A stretch of DNA of 64,000 nucleotides from Paulinella micropora. Taxonomy: Eukaryota; Cercozoa; Imbricatea; Euglyphida. Of the stretch, positions 1 to 18,110 are shown in pieces (the first letter of the stretch is position 1; each line of letters opens with the position of its first letter). The stretch lies in NCBI GenBank assembly GCA_009731375.1, contig BJOX01000079.1:1051877-1115876 (forward strand), given 5' to 3'. The notes under the pieces were generated by a model. The model saw only the letters and a program-made list of their open reading frames with translations, searched no databases and was not told the DNA's origin. The position numbers were made by a program, and so were the translations under genes.

Positions 1-1004
1 TGTGCCGACCTGAATGAACCACTTGCTCTTTTTGTATGTATGTATGTATGTATGTATGTATGTATGTATGTATGTATGTATGTATGTATGTGTGTATGTA
101 TGTATGTATGTATGTATGTATGTGTGTGTGTGTGTGTTATGTAATATATGTAATGAAATGTCAGGCGTGGTGTGTACTATGTGTCACCTGATTGAGCCAC
201 GTGCTCCTTTTGTATGTATGTATGTATGTATGTATGTATGTATGTATGTATGTATGTATGTATATATGTGTGCATGTATGTACGCGTGTATTTATGTATT
301 TATGTATGTATGTACGTATGTATGTATGTATGTATGTATGCATGTATGTATGTATGGATGTATGTCAGTCAAGTATGTCATGTATGTCATGTATGTCATG
401 TATGTAACTATGTGCCGACCTGATGAAACCACTTGCTTCTTTTGTATGCATGTGTGCAAGTATGTAGTATGTATGTATGTATGTATGTATGTATGTATGT
501 ATGTATGTATGTATGTATGTATGTGTGCATGTATGTATGTACATGTATGTATGTATGTATGTATGTATGTATGTATGTATGTATGTATGTATGTGTGTGT
601 GTGTGTGTTATGTAATATATGTAATGTAATGTAAGGCGTGGTGTGTACCATGTGCTACCTAATCGAACCACTTGCTCCTTTTTGTATGTATGTATGTATG
701 TATGTATGTATGTATGTATGTATGTATGTATGTACGTGTGCATGTATGTATTTATGTATGTATGTACGTATGTATGTATGTATGTATGTATGTATGTATG
801 TATGTATGTATGTATGTATATGTTGTGATGTATGTGATGTATGTGATGTATGTGATGGCATGGTGTGTACTATGTGCCGAACTGATTAAACCACTTATTT
901 CTTGTGTATGCATTAATGTATGTAAGTATGTATATGTATGTATGCATGTATGCATGTATGCATGTATGCATGTATGTATGTATGCATGTATGTATGTATG
1001 TATG

Positions 1005-1035
<31 letters not shown>

Positions 1036-1205
1036 TGTATGTATGTAATGTATGTATGTATGTATGTATGTATTTAATGTATGTAATTTAAGGCGTGGTG
1101 TAGACAATGTATCGACCTGAATTAACCACTTGCTCGTTTTGAATGCATGTGTGTAAGTAAGTGAGTATTTATGTATGTATGTATGTATGTATGTATGTAT
1201 GTATG

Positions 1206-1238
<33 letters not shown>

Positions 1239-1388
1239 GTGATGTGATGTGATGTGATGTGATGTGATGTGATGTGATGTGATGCTATGTCAGGCGTGGT
1301 GTGTACTTCTTGTCGACCTGATTGAATCACTTGCTCCTTTATATGCATGTGTGTCAGTAAGTATGTATCTAATATATATGTATGTATG

Positions 1389-1422
<34 letters not shown>

Positions 1423-1467
1423 CTCTCTCTCGATCTCTCTCTCGATCTCTCTCTCTCTCTCTCTCTC

Positions 1468-1542
<75 letters not shown>

Positions 1543-1570
1543 TTCTTTCTCTCTTTCTCTCTCTCTCTCT

Positions 1571-1644
<74 letters not shown>

Positions 1645-1826
1645 TGTATGTATGTATGTATGTATGTATGTATGTATGTTTCGCGTGGTGTGTACGAGGT
1701 GTCGACCTGGTTCAACCACTTGATATATTTGTATGCATGCATGTATGTATGTATGAATGTGTGTAATGTGATGTAAGTATGTGTATGTATGTATGTATGT
1801 ATGTGTGTATGTGTGTATGTATTTAC
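1..1826 (-). repeat. (TATG)n array with interspersed exon-like modules, unit C
   Basis: This is a TATG tetranucleotide array broken by eight copies of a roughly 50-bp conserved module, near 8-36, 170-212, 410-443, 645-683, 868-905, 1095-1142, 1300-1345 and 1683-1731. On the minus strand the module core reads GAGCAAGTGGTTCAATCAG followed by GTCGACAC. A pure (TC)n tract fills 1392-1641, and short GATGT repeats lie at 1237-1282. It is the 3' array of ankyrin unit C and matches 41.5-42.4 kb of unit A. The open frames across it are repeat translations and I do not treat them as genes. Confidence 0.85.
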
Positions 1827-1866
1827 CTTTCCGCTTGGCTTCTTCCTCTGCCTTCTTGACTGCTGC
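1827..1866 (-). CDS. Ankyrin gene unit C, exon 6 (Lys/Glu-rich coil piece)
   Basis: This is a 40-nt exon on the minus strand with acceptor GGGCAG before 1866 and donor GTAAAT after 1827. It reads AAVKKAEEEAKRK and ends one base into a codon (phase 1). The same exon occurs at 26175-26211 and 42438-42453, with the same acceptor and donor and lengths differing by multiples of three, which supports coding use. The GC-rich upstream strip 1867-2020 is also conserved in the three units and stays open in one frame, so the exon could begin further upstream. The charged helical composition suggests a tail after the ankyrin repeats. Its function is unknown. Confidence 0.5.
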
Positions 1867-2018
1867 CTGCCCAGCACACGCACACAGGCAGCGTTGGGCA
1901 GCAGCTGAAGCAGCCACGCGCGCATGCGGCCGCACCGCCTCCAGCTCCCCCAACCAGGCCGCAACACGCCCCCTCCCCTCTCCTCTCCGCCCCCCACACG
2001 CCCGCGTCTGTCTCTTCG

Positions 2019-2468
<450 letters not shown>

Positions 2469-2471
<3 letters not shown>

Positions 2472-2566
2472 CGGGCTAGGTCCCTGCGGGGGTTTAGGCC
2501 TCATACAATGTCATCATTGTAGCTTGCGCAAGCTTACGGTGCTCAAAACACTTGGACTAACGGCTT
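2469..2566 (+). mobile_element. 5'-truncated LINE 3' tail, cut by gap
   Basis: From CCGGGCTAGGTCCCTGCGGG onward the sequence matches the 3' UTR of the full LINE at about 48897-48992 almost base for base. It is then interrupted by the gap at 2567. It sits at the end of a TATC array, like the other copies. Confidence 0.85.
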
Positions 2567-3299
2567 NNNNNNNNNNNNNNNNNNNNNNNNNNNNNNNNNN
2601 NNNNNNNNNNNNNNNNNNNNNNNNNNNNNNNNNNNNNNNNNNNNNNNNNNNNNNNNNNNNNNNNNNNNNNNNNNNNNNNNNNNNNNNNNNNNNNNNNNNN
2701 NNNNNNNNNNNNNNNNNNNNNNNNNNNNNNNNNNNNNNNNNNNNNNNNNNNNNNNNNNNNNNNNNNNNNNNNNNNNNNNNNNNNNNNNNNNNNNNNNNNN
2801 NNNNNNNNNNNNNNNNNNNNNNNNNNNNNNNNNNNNNNNNNNNNNNNNNNNNNNNNNNNNNNNNNNNNNNNNNNNNNNNNNNNNNNNNNNNNNNNNNNNN
2901 NNNNNNNNNNNNNNNNNNNNNNNNNNNNNNNNNNNNNNNNNNNNNNNNNNNNNNNNNNNNNNNNNNNNNNNNNNNNNNNNNNNNNNNNNNNNNNNNNNNN
3001 NNNNNNNNNNNNNNNNNNNNNNNNNNNNNNNNNNNNNNNNNNNNNNNNNNNNNNNNNNNNNNNNNNNNNNNNNNNNNNNNNNNNNNNNNNNNNNNNNNNN
3101 NNNNNNNNNNNNNNNNNNNNNNNNNNNNNNNNNNNNNNNNNNNNNNNNNNNNNNNNNNNNNNNNNNNNNNNNNNNNNNNNNNNNNNNNNNNNNNNNNNNN
3201 NNNNNNNNNNNNNNNNNNNNNNNNNNNNNNNNNNNNNNNNNNNNNNNNNNNNNNNNNNNNNNNNNNNNNNNNNNNNNNNNNNNNNNNNNNNNNNNNNNN
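2567..3299. other. Assembly gap
   Basis: This is a run of 733 undetermined bases. It lies inside or next to a LINE tail and before a second tail family, so the missing sequence is probably retrotransposon or TATC repeat. Confidence 0.99.
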
Positions 3300-3350
3300 C
3301 TTGGTTGACGAAATCAGAAGCTCCTTTTTTCTGACATTAGTCGATATCTC

Positions 3351-3352
<2 letters not shown>
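3300..3352 (+). mobile_element. Second TATC-linked repeat family, 3' end
   Basis: The sequence TTGGTTGACGAAATCAGAAG and what follows match 12237-12290 and 12781-12836. The copy ends in ATATCTCATCTATC and runs straight into a (TATC)n array. The last dozen bases, ATCTCATCTATC, are the same as the 3' end of the LINE at 49190, although the sequence before them is different. Confidence 0.7.
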
Positions 3353-3424
<72 letters not shown>

Positions 3425-3485
3425 ATCTATCTATCTATCTATCTAATCTATCTATCTTATCTATCTATCAATCTATCTATCAATC

Positions 3486-3580
<95 letters not shown>

Positions 3581-3581
3581 G
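3353..3581. repeat. (TATC)n microsatellite
   Basis: This is a tetranucleotide array with single-base variants (AATC, TTTATC). Confidence 0.95.
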
Positions 3582-4029
3582 GAGACGGTCTCTGCCACTG
3601 GCAACTCAGCCTGGGGTTCAGATCTAACTATCTCCTACAATGACGATTTTGTGTCCGCCGTTAATCGCGCGCAGCGCAAGGGCTAAACAGGCAACCAACT
3701 CCTGACCATGGCTGATGAAGTCGGGGCGTGATGCAAAGGGTTGATGAAGTCGGGGTTGTAGAAGGTAACTCACAACGAGCGTGAACTCCTGAAACCTCGA
3801 CTTGCTCATGGCATCATCTCCTTAGGGCACACGCTCCTGGGGAGTGTTCTAGTGTTGTCCCGTATAGTTCAAAAGGGCTCGGCTACCTTTCGGCTTGAAC
3901 TGGGCACAGACACCAACCACAGCGAGACAGTGGTTGGTGTGCAGCTTGGCCGGTGCTGAAAGTTCTTGTCCGGGGGTAGTATAGGAGGCCATGGCTTTTC
4001 AAGCTAAGCCACGCCCATAGATTAAACAT
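3582..4029 (+). mobile_element. Third TATC-linked repeat family, long copy
   Basis: About 450 bp of non-repetitive sequence lies between two TATC arrays. Its right end (GGTAGTATAGGAGGC, then CCACGCCCATAGATT) matches the short copies at 4966-5041, 26949-27029 and 42954-43034, all of which run into TATC. Its left 60 bp resembles 16112-16172 at roughly three quarters identity. A 61-codon minus-strand frame with a true ATG (3624-3809) lies inside, but I see no domain and no support for it. I read this as a 5'-truncated retrotransposon or SINE. Confidence 0.5.
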
Positions 4030-4965
<936 letters not shown>

Positions 4966-5041
4966 TCTAGAGTTCCTGCCCAGGGGTGGTACAGGAGGCT
5001 TATGGCGTTTACAGCTATGCCACGCCCATAGATTGAACACA
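4966..5041 (+). mobile_element. Third TATC-linked family, short 3' copy
   Basis: The 75-bp sequence from GAGTTCCTGCCCAGGGGTGG to CCACGCCCATAGATTGAACA is flanked on both sides by TATC or CTAC repeats. Orthologous copies lie at 26949-27029 (unit B) and 42954-43034 (unit A), so it predates the duplication of the units. Confidence 0.65.
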
Positions 5042-5126
<85 letters not shown>

Positions 5127-5324
5127 GTCTGTCTATCTATCTATCTCTATCTATCTATCTATCTATCTATCTACCTATCTATCTATCTATCTACCTACCT
5201 ACCTACCTACCACATTCCCTGCTTGTCTATCTATCTATCTACCTACCTACCTACCTACCTACCTTCTTACCTACCTCCTACCTACCTTCTTACCTGTCTA
5301 CCTACCTACCTGACTGCGTATCAT

Positions 5325-5383
<59 letters not shown>

Positions 5384-5412
5384 CCTACCTACCTACCTAC
5401 CTACCTACCTAC
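5042..5412. repeat. (TATC)n / (CTAC)n microsatellite
   Basis: This array forms the start of the intron after exon 5 when read on the minus strand. The GTAGGTAGG at its right edge is the splice donor of that exon. Confidence 0.9.
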
Positions 5413-5460
5413 CTCGATCTGCTTCCACTCTTCTTTGTCGCTTCGCTGCTCGGGGGTCAG
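5413..5460 (-). CDS. Ankyrin gene unit C, exon 5
   Basis: This is a 48-nt, phase-0 exon on the minus strand encoding [16 protein letters not shown]. The acceptor is GTGCGCAG and the donor is GTAGGT. Identical-length exons occur at 27946-27993 (ending in WKKIE) and 43513-43560 (WKKIE). The same frame stays open upstream to about 5610 through a Cys/Leu-rich hydrophobic run. Because that upstream part is equally conserved between units, a longer exon cannot be excluded. It would follow exon 4 if exon 4 is spliced at its internal GT rather than read to its stop. Confidence 0.5.
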
Positions 5461-5811
5461 CTGCGCACACGCACAGGCCAGCAGGCAGCTCAGCACCCAT
5501 CGCTCTGGCGCTCCCAGCAGCAGCAGCAGCAGTGGCAGCAGCAGACAGCAGCAAACAGCACAAGCCACTGTGTTGGTGCCATGAGTAGGAACACGGCACA
5601 GGTCACCTGCAGCGTAACTTCTAGACATGCCATCCTTTTTGCTACACTTAAATGGCAAGCCGGGGTGTGTGTGTGTGTGTGTGTGTGTGTGCATGTGTGC
5701 ATGTATGAATATAGTATGATTTATATACATATATATGTGCATGCATGTATGTATGTGTGTATCTATGTATACACATATATACATACGTACGTACATACAT
5801 GGATACATACA

Positions 5812-5845
<34 letters not shown>

Positions 5846-6009
5846 CATACACACACATACATACATACACACATACACACATACATACATACATACACAC
5901 ATACATACATACATACATACATACATACATACATACATACATACATACATACATACATACATACGTAAATTACATGCATGCGTGCATACATACATACATA
6001 CATACGAAC

Positions 6010-6058
<49 letters not shown>
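5461..6058. repeat. Intronic CAG-rich strip, GT, (CATA)n and (CT)n tracts
   Basis: From 5461 to 5660 the sequence is complex and conserved in units A and B; it is CAG-rich, and on the minus strand Leu/Cys-rich when translated. From 5664 come GT repeats, then CATA repeats (5795-5965) and CT repeats (6014-6057). The strand bias flips here from TATG to CATA, and the same flip occurs at the matching place in the other two units. Confidence 0.8.
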
Positions 6059-6060
<2 letters not shown>

Positions 6061-6093
6061 ATGCGCAAATAGAGCCAGACACGTGTTCTATCG

Positions 6094-6201
6094 CTATGTG
6101 AGGACAGCGCAGGCAGAAGTGACCTTGGCCGCCTCCTCCAGCAGCACGGCCGTGACCGACTGGTAGTTTTCGCGCGCAAGGTCGAGGGCAGTTTGGCCGG
6201 C
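6094..6201 (-). CDS. Ankyrin gene unit C, exon 4 (last ankyrin repeat)
   Basis: The minus-strand exon follows acceptor GTGTTCAG and reads AGQTALDLARENYQSVTAVL, then LEEAAK. This is the first two thirds of an ankyrin repeat (TALDLA helix, then the VLLE helix). If read through, it ends VTSACAVLT at a TAG stop at 6094, giving a product of about 134 residues. Alternatively a GTCACT donor after the AAK codons (exon end 6124, 78 nt, phase 0) would join exon 5 in frame. The donor is weak, so both models remain possible. Units A and B show the same two options. Confidence 0.65.
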   Translation of the reverse strand, partial: AGQTALDLARENYQSVTAVLLEEAAKVTSACAVLT

Positions 6202-6245
6202 CTGAACACACACACAGCACACATGATGCAGCTACCGAGCTGAAC

Positions 6246-6263
6246 ACACAGATAGATAGATAG

Positions 6264-6318
<55 letters not shown>

Positions 6319-6460
6319 GTAGGTAGGTAGGTAGGTAGGTAGGCAGGTCAATAGAATATATAGATAGGATAGATAGATAGATAGCCCGAGCGCTCAACAA
6401 CAGACCCCGCGCATCGAAGGCTCATGCATTGGAGAGAACATAACTGCTTGCGGCTATTAC

Positions 6461-6543
<83 letters not shown>

Positions 6544-6639
6544 CCTACCTACCTACCTACCTACCTACTTACTTTCTTCATCTGCCCACCTACCTACCTA
6601 ATTATCTATCTATCCATCTTTCTTTTTATCTAGGTACCC

Positions 6640-6706
<67 letters not shown>

Positions 6707-6741
6707 CATCTATTCATCTACCTACCTACCTACCTACATAG

Positions 6742-6776
<35 letters not shown>

Positions 6777-6953
6777 CCTACCTACCTACCTACCTACCTA
6801 CCTACCTACTTACTTACCTACCTACCCACCTACCAACCTACCTACCTTCTTACTCATTTACTTACTTACCTACCTTGGTAACCTACCTACCTACCAAAAT
6901 GTATATCTATATTTCTACCTGTCTATCTATCTGTCTTTTTATCTATCTATCCA

Positions 6954-7007
<54 letters not shown>

Positions 7008-7058
7008 GCTATCTAGCTTAGCTAGCTATCTAGCTTAGCTAGCTATCTAGCTATCTAG

Positions 7059-7131
<73 letters not shown>

Positions 7132-7217
7132 ATGAATCTATCTATTCACTTATATGCATATCGACCTAAATCTCGACCTACCTACCTACCTATCTACCTA
7201 TCTATCTATCTATCTAC

Positions 7218-7264
<47 letters not shown>

Positions 7265-7277
7265 CCCAGCTATCCAG

Positions 7278-7339
<62 letters not shown>

Positions 7340-7376
7340 GTCTATCTATCGATCGATCATGGATATATCTATCCGG
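6246..7376. repeat. (GATA)n then (TATC)n / (CTAC)n arrays
   Basis: GATA repeats (6246-6384) turn into TATC and CTAC arrays (6462-7370) after a short unique strip at 6385-6461. That strip is shared with unit A at 44446-44519. TAGC and AGCT variants lie at 7003-7050. I see no gene. Confidence 0.9.
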
Positions 7377-7445
7377 GATCCTTCCATAAGGTGTGGCACA
7401 TACTACTTCAAGCAAAAAATGTGTTGACGCTCGATAGCCAAAATT

Positions 7446-7511
<66 letters not shown>

Positions 7512-7815
7512 CGGATGGATAAATTTTCCACCTTCTAATTCTAACTCTTTCTAGTTGGCCAAATATCACCTTCTAACTCCCTCTATCTGCCTCAAACGAG
7601 TCGTGTTGCGACTCTTGCCAAGAATCGAGGAATTTCGGCGGTCAGGACACTCCCCTAACGCAAAAATTTGCTTGAATTCCGGGAAAACCACCTCAGCGTC
7701 GAGGACGAGTCTGGGGCTTGACGCCCTGCAAGTCTCAGCTCCCAACTCCTCCTGGCGGCCACAAACCGTCAGTTCTTCCCACAGCTTTCCCGGGGTATGC
7801 GCATGGCATGCTCTG
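7377..7815. repeat. Single copy of a 250-bp dispersed repeat (element X), unit C
   Basis: From about 7540 to 7805 lies a complex sequence present once here and three times (direct, inverted, direct) in units A and B (49745-50500 and 29420-30170). Key blocks are AATTTCGGCGGTCAGGACAC and CCCAACTCCTCCTGGCGG. A GATA tract precedes it at 7446-7511. I see no convincing coding potential, and the short frames through it are not conserved between copies. Confidence 0.7.
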
Positions 7816-7841
7816 GCTCTCTCTCTCTCTCTCTCTCTCTT

Positions 7842-7891
<50 letters not shown>

Positions 7892-7930
7892 ATATCTTCT
7901 TCCCTTCGTTCCCCTCTCCCTCCTGCTTAC

Positions 7931-8029
7931 CCTGTTCTTGGCCTCGACGTTGGCGCCGGCCGCCAGCAGCGCCTGCGCCGTGTTAGTGTGCCCATTGCGT
8001 CCGGCCCGGTGAAGCGCCGTGTCGCCGTC
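7931..8029 (-). CDS. Ankyrin gene unit C, exon 3 (ankyrin repeat)
   Basis: The exon is exactly 99 nt, phase 0, with acceptor CTGCGTATAG and donor GTAAGC. Its 33 residues form one ankyrin repeat: DGDTALHRAGRNGHTNTAQ, then ALLAAGANVEAKNR. It shows the canonical TALH, GH and LLAAGANV landmarks. Ankyrin repeats bind proteins; the partner is unknown. The homologous exon is 50554-50652 in unit A, and a partial one lies at 30214-30264 in unit B. Confidence 0.85.
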
Positions 8030-8147
8030 CTATACGCAGCAGACCAGACCAGGTGCGACGTGCGGAGAAGAGAGGAGAGGAGAGGAGAGGAGGAGGGAGG
8101 GAGAAGGAGCAGGAAGAGAAGGAGGGCAGCGCGCTCGCAGCAGGCAG

Positions 8148-8223
<76 letters not shown>

Positions 8224-8414
8224 CACACACACGCACGGTGCTGGCCCCTCCGGCCCGCGCGGTTGCACGTGTACACCAGCGTATTTGCGAAGACAACGAA
8301 ATGCCCCCGTCAATGAAATGCCCCCGTCAAAACACCCTTTCAGATATTGGAACGCAAACCAAATAAATTCTATACACGTATCTCTGCATTCAATACACAC
8401 ATACTCGTTCATAC
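8030..8414. repeat. Intron 2 with GA, CT and CA tracts
   Basis: The stretch carries GGAGA repeats (8073-8100), CT (8153-8188) and CA (8189-8232) tracts, then complex sequence with a tandem doublet of ATGAAATGCCCCCGTCA near 8296-8332. No gene is seen. Confidence 0.75.
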
Positions 8415-10015
<1,601 letters not shown>

Positions 10016-10045
10016 AAACATCCCGCTTTTCCCCCTACATAAAGA

Positions 10046-10069
10046 TGGGTAGGTAGGTAGGTAGGTAGG

Positions 10070-10144
<75 letters not shown>

Positions 10145-10177
10145 GTAGGTAGGTAGGTAGGTAGGTAGGTAGGTAGG

Positions 10178-10266
<89 letters not shown>
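10046..10266. repeat. (GGTA)n / (GATA)n microsatellite
   Basis: GGTA blocks (10048-10067, 10144-10177) alternate with GATA blocks. Confidence 0.95.
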
Positions 10267-10317
10267 CTTAAGAGCTATGAATTTCTGACAGGAGTATATA
10301 CTCGCATAACAGCTTAC

Positions 10318-10416
10318 ATTGTTTATTGAATCGATGTTTGCCCGTGCGGTCAGAAGCGCCTCTGCGACGGCGGTGTGGCCTGCCCCTCCGGCGTTGACCA
10401 GTGCCGGCCAGCCATC
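10318..10416 (-). CDS. Ankyrin gene unit C, exon 2 (ankyrin repeat)
   Basis: This is a 99-nt phase-0 exon on the minus strand, acceptor CTTCTATAG and donor GTAAGC. It encodes one 33-residue ankyrin repeat: DGWPALVNAGGAGHTAVAE, then ALLTARANIDSINN. The GHTAVAEALL core is typical. Its orthologue in unit B is 30605-30703. None is visible in unit A, where a gap (50841-51162) lies in the expected interval. Confidence 0.82.
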
Positions 10417-10447
10417 CTATAGAAGACAGAGAAAACAACACGTCAGG

Positions 10448-10448
10448 G

Positions 10449-10509
<61 letters not shown>

Positions 10510-10617
10510 GGATAGATAGATGGATGGATAGATGGATGGATGGATGGATGGATGGATGGAAGCAGCTAGATGGAGGGATGGAGACATATTGAGAAAGATA
10601 GATAGACGGACATACAA

Positions 10618-10662
<45 letters not shown>

Positions 10663-10695
10663 CAGATAGATAGATAGACAGATAGATAGATAGAC

Positions 10696-10736
<41 letters not shown>

Positions 10737-10794
10737 TATAGATAGATTACTTGCCGTATTGTAGTAGTAAAATAAAAGCAACAGTTGTAGAATC

Positions 10795-10867
<73 letters not shown>

Positions 10868-10888
10868 ATGATTATGATGGTAGTAGTG

Positions 10889-10943
<55 letters not shown>

Positions 10944-10957
10944 CAGTAGTAGTAGTG

Positions 10958-11043
<86 letters not shown>

Positions 11044-11044
11044 T

Positions 11045-11110
<66 letters not shown>

Positions 11111-11217
11111 ATGATAACAATAGCAGTAACAATAACAATGACAATAACAATAACAATAATAATAATAATAATAACAATAATAATAATAACAATAACAATA
11201 ACAATAACAACAACAAC

Positions 11218-11281
<64 letters not shown>

Positions 11282-11283
11282 GT
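10448..11283. repeat. (GATA)n, then (TAG)n and (TAA)n trinucleotide arrays
   Basis: GATA and GGAT repeats fill 10448-10747. TAG repeats (10795-11108) are interrupted by TAA repeats (10957-11013), and TAA/CAA mixtures run to 11281. All of it lies in intron 1 of the unit C ankyrin gene. Confidence 0.95.
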
Positions 11284-11473
11284 GCTTCTCTGTCAATGGC
11301 TGATGCATTTCTGCACATGCGCCTCCATCGTCTCACCCGTGAGGGGAGTACGAAGAATTGACGATAAGCTCTAATGACACCCCCGCAAGGGCAGTTCCAA
11401 CACTTCCAGACGGGCCGGTATGTTCAATGAAAATACTGGTCCAGACGGATCGGTATGTTCAATGAAAATACTG
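11284..11473. other. Unique intronic strip with 35-bp tandem doublet
   Basis: The complex sequence ends in two near-identical 35-bp copies (about 11405-11439 and 11440-11473) containing GTATGTTCAATGAAAATACT. It abuts a tRNA-like segment and together they may form one SINE. Confidence 0.5.
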
Positions 11474-11547
11474 GTGGCACCGACGGGAATCGAACTGGCG
11501 ACAGGGCCCAGATGGTAGAACTTGACCACTGGGCTATCACGGTGTCC
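11474..11547 (-). other. tRNA-derived segment (SINE head or tRNA pseudogene)
   Basis: On the minus strand the segment begins GGACACC, carries a good box A (TAGCCCAGTGGTCA) and a near-consensus box B (GTTCGATTCCC), and ends GGTGCCA. The acceptor ends pair only partly and I cannot fold a clean anticodon arm. It is therefore more likely a tRNA-derived SINE head or pseudogene than a working tRNA. Confidence 0.5.
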
Positions 11548-11548
<1 letters not shown>

Positions 11549-11585
<37 letters not shown>

Positions 11586-11822
11586 CATGCCTTATGTGTC
11601 ATGGTCATGCAGCTGGCTTCAAGTTAGCGGTACAGTGTTCCCTGCCTGCCTGTTCTATGTTGTTAAGTCACAGTTTGACGTGTTTCATTCACAATGATTC
11701 ATAGTTGAACAAGTTGTGTTGGCAAGTAGTTGTGTGGTTAGACGCTGCACACGGCGCCGTCTTTGCTGGCTGGTCTGTCTGTCTGCAGCTCTGCCTGCCT
11801 CCTCTCCCTCTCGCGCACTTAC
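11549..11822. other. Start of intron 1, unit C
   Basis: A TAA tract (11549-11585) is followed by complex sequence. The segment around 11705-11822 is partly conserved with units B (32605-32718) and A (52325-52436), as expected for the region just inside the exon 1 donor. Confidence 0.6.
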
Positions 11823-11921
11823 CTTGTCTTTCGAGTCGGCAGACACGCCCTGCGCCAAGAGGTCCTTGACGCGCTGCAGATTGTTGTTCCACGCTTCCTG
11901 GGCCAACTCCTGACCGGACAT
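11823..11921 (-). CDS. Ankyrin gene unit C, exon 1 (start exon)
   Basis: A true ATG at 11921 (minus) opens MSGQELAQEAWNNNLQRVK, then DLLAQGVSADSKDK, and ends at donor GTAAGT. It is 99 nt, phase 0. The helix-helix pattern (AQEAWNNNLQRVKDLLAQGV) is an N-terminal ankyrin-like capping repeat. The ATG is chosen because units A and B have an ATG at the same place and the exon lengths agree. The unit C protein is clearly diverged from A and B (WNNN versus TKDG or AKDG). Confidence 0.82.
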
Positions 11922-11991
11922 GGCTAGAGAGAGGAGAGAGGAGAGGAGAGGAGGACGAACAGGCGCGAGCAGAAGGAGAAAGGAAGAGAGG

Positions 11992-12060
<69 letters not shown>

Positions 12061-12100
12061 AGGGAGAGGGAGAGGGAGAGAGAGAGAGAGAGAGAGAATG

Positions 12101-12137
<37 letters not shown>
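11922..12137. repeat. GA-rich tract and short (TATC)n upstream of exon 1
   Basis: The sequence upstream of the unit C start codon is GAGA-rich (11930-12096), then TATC (12101-12136). I recognise no promoter element. Confidence 0.8.
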
Positions 12138-12836
12138 CTGGTACTAGGAAGCTTTGGTATTGCCTGTATCAGTCCCTTCCGTGCAAACATCACGGCTTAG
12201 CTGGGCATCGGGTTAATACTTTACCCACAGACTTCCTGGTTGACGAAATCAGAAGCTCCTTTTTTCTGACATTAGTCGATATTTCATCAGTTGATCTTAT
12301 CACTTACTCTACGGAATGAACCAAGGCCACTTGAGGTGTCACTGCCCCTCCCTTGGGCTTGGTTTTTTGAAATGGTAGCCATCTGTCGACAGACAGAGAA
12401 TTAGGGGATGGTGTGGGTGTGCTGGGCCCGTGGTGGGGTGCCTTATGTGTGCCTAGCCATACGCCTATAAGTCACATGCCGAAATAGCGACGGGAAGCAC
12501 AATCCTGTTCCCTCAGGGTGCCCTTTCTCGCTTGTTGAGCCCGGAATAAAACCCACAGTGCTCTGTCGGTTTATACTAGACTGTCGAACAGTCTCGAAAC
12601 TCCATCTGCTTACTGGGCCCTCTGTAATGGAGGTGGGAGCTCGTTCTGCAAGGGGCGCTTATGGAACGAGCCCTGGCCCCGCCTGGTACTAGGGAGCTTT
12701 GGTATCGCCTGTATCAGTCCCTTCCGTGCAAACATCACGGCTTAGCTGGGCATCGGGTTAATACTTTACCCACAGACTTCCTTGGTTGACGAAATCAGAA
12801 GCTCCTTTTTTCTGACATTAGTCGATATCTCATCTA
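12138..12836 (+). mobile_element. Second TATC-linked family, element with direct terminal repeats
   Basis: A 150-bp block starting CTGGTACTAGG at 12138 recurs at 12682 with few changes, separated by about 390 bp of unique sequence. Both copies contain TTGGTTGACGAAATC or a close match, and the second ends in ATCTCATCTATC. It is inserted between a TATC array and a TATG array. It could be two head-to-tail 5'-truncated retroelements or a small element with terminal repeats. No protein is recognisable. Confidence 0.55.
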
Positions 12837-17235
<4,399 letters not shown>

Positions 17236-17437
17236 TATGCATGTATGTCAGGCGTGGTGTGCGCTATGTATCGACCTGATTGAACCACTTGATCTATTTT
17301 ATGCATGAATGTATATTTATGTATGTATGTATGTATGTATGTATGTATATGATGCATGTTCTCTGTGATGTTGTGTAAAACGTATTGTGTACTACGTGGC
17401 GACCTGTTGCTCCTTTTATATGCAGGTGTGCACGTAA

Positions 17438-17468
<31 letters not shown>

Positions 17469-17580
17469 TGTATGTATGTATGTATGTATGTATGTATTGT
17501 ATGTATGTGTATGTATGTATGTGTATGTATGTATGTATGTATGTATGTATGCATGCATGTATGTATGTATGTATGTACGT

Positions 17581-18110
17581 GATGTTATGTAAGGCGTGGC
17601 GTGTACTATGTGTCGACCTGTTGCTCCTTTTGTATGCAGGTGTATGTATGTATGTATGTATGTATGTATGTATGTATGTATGTATGTATGTATGTATGTA
17701 TTGTATGTATGTGTATGTATGTATGTATGTATGTATGTATGTATGTATGTATGTATTGTATGTATGTGTATGTATGTATGTGTATGTATGTATGTATGTA
17801 TGTATGTATGCATGCATGTATGTATGTATGTATGTACGTGATGTTATGTAAGGCGTGGCGTGTACTATGTGTCGACCTGTTGCTCCTTTTGTATGCAGGT
17901 GTATGTATGTATGTATGTATGTATGTATGTATGTATGTATGTATGTATGTATGTATGTATTGTATGTATGTGTATGTATGTATGTATGTATGTATGTATG
18001 TATGTATGTATGTATTGTATGTATGTGTATGTATGTATGTGTATGTATGTATGTATGTATGTATGTATGCATGCATGTATGTATGTATGTATGTACGTGA
18101 TGTTATGTAA
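17581..18110. repeat. 259-bp higher-order tandem repeat
   Basis: The block beginning GATGTTATGTAAGGCGTGGC recurs at 17581, 17840 and 18099, a constant 259-bp shift. The first two copies appear identical, including internal CATGCATG and TGTATTGTATG variants. Confidence 0.9.

Noticed and set aside
3624-3809. 61-codon minus-strand frame with ATG
   Set aside because: It lies inside a TATC-flanked repeat insert, has no homologous frame in the other copies and no recognisable domain.
11474-11547. Functional tRNA gene
   Set aside because: The promoter boxes are good, but acceptor and T-arm pairing are incomplete and no clear anticodon arm forms.
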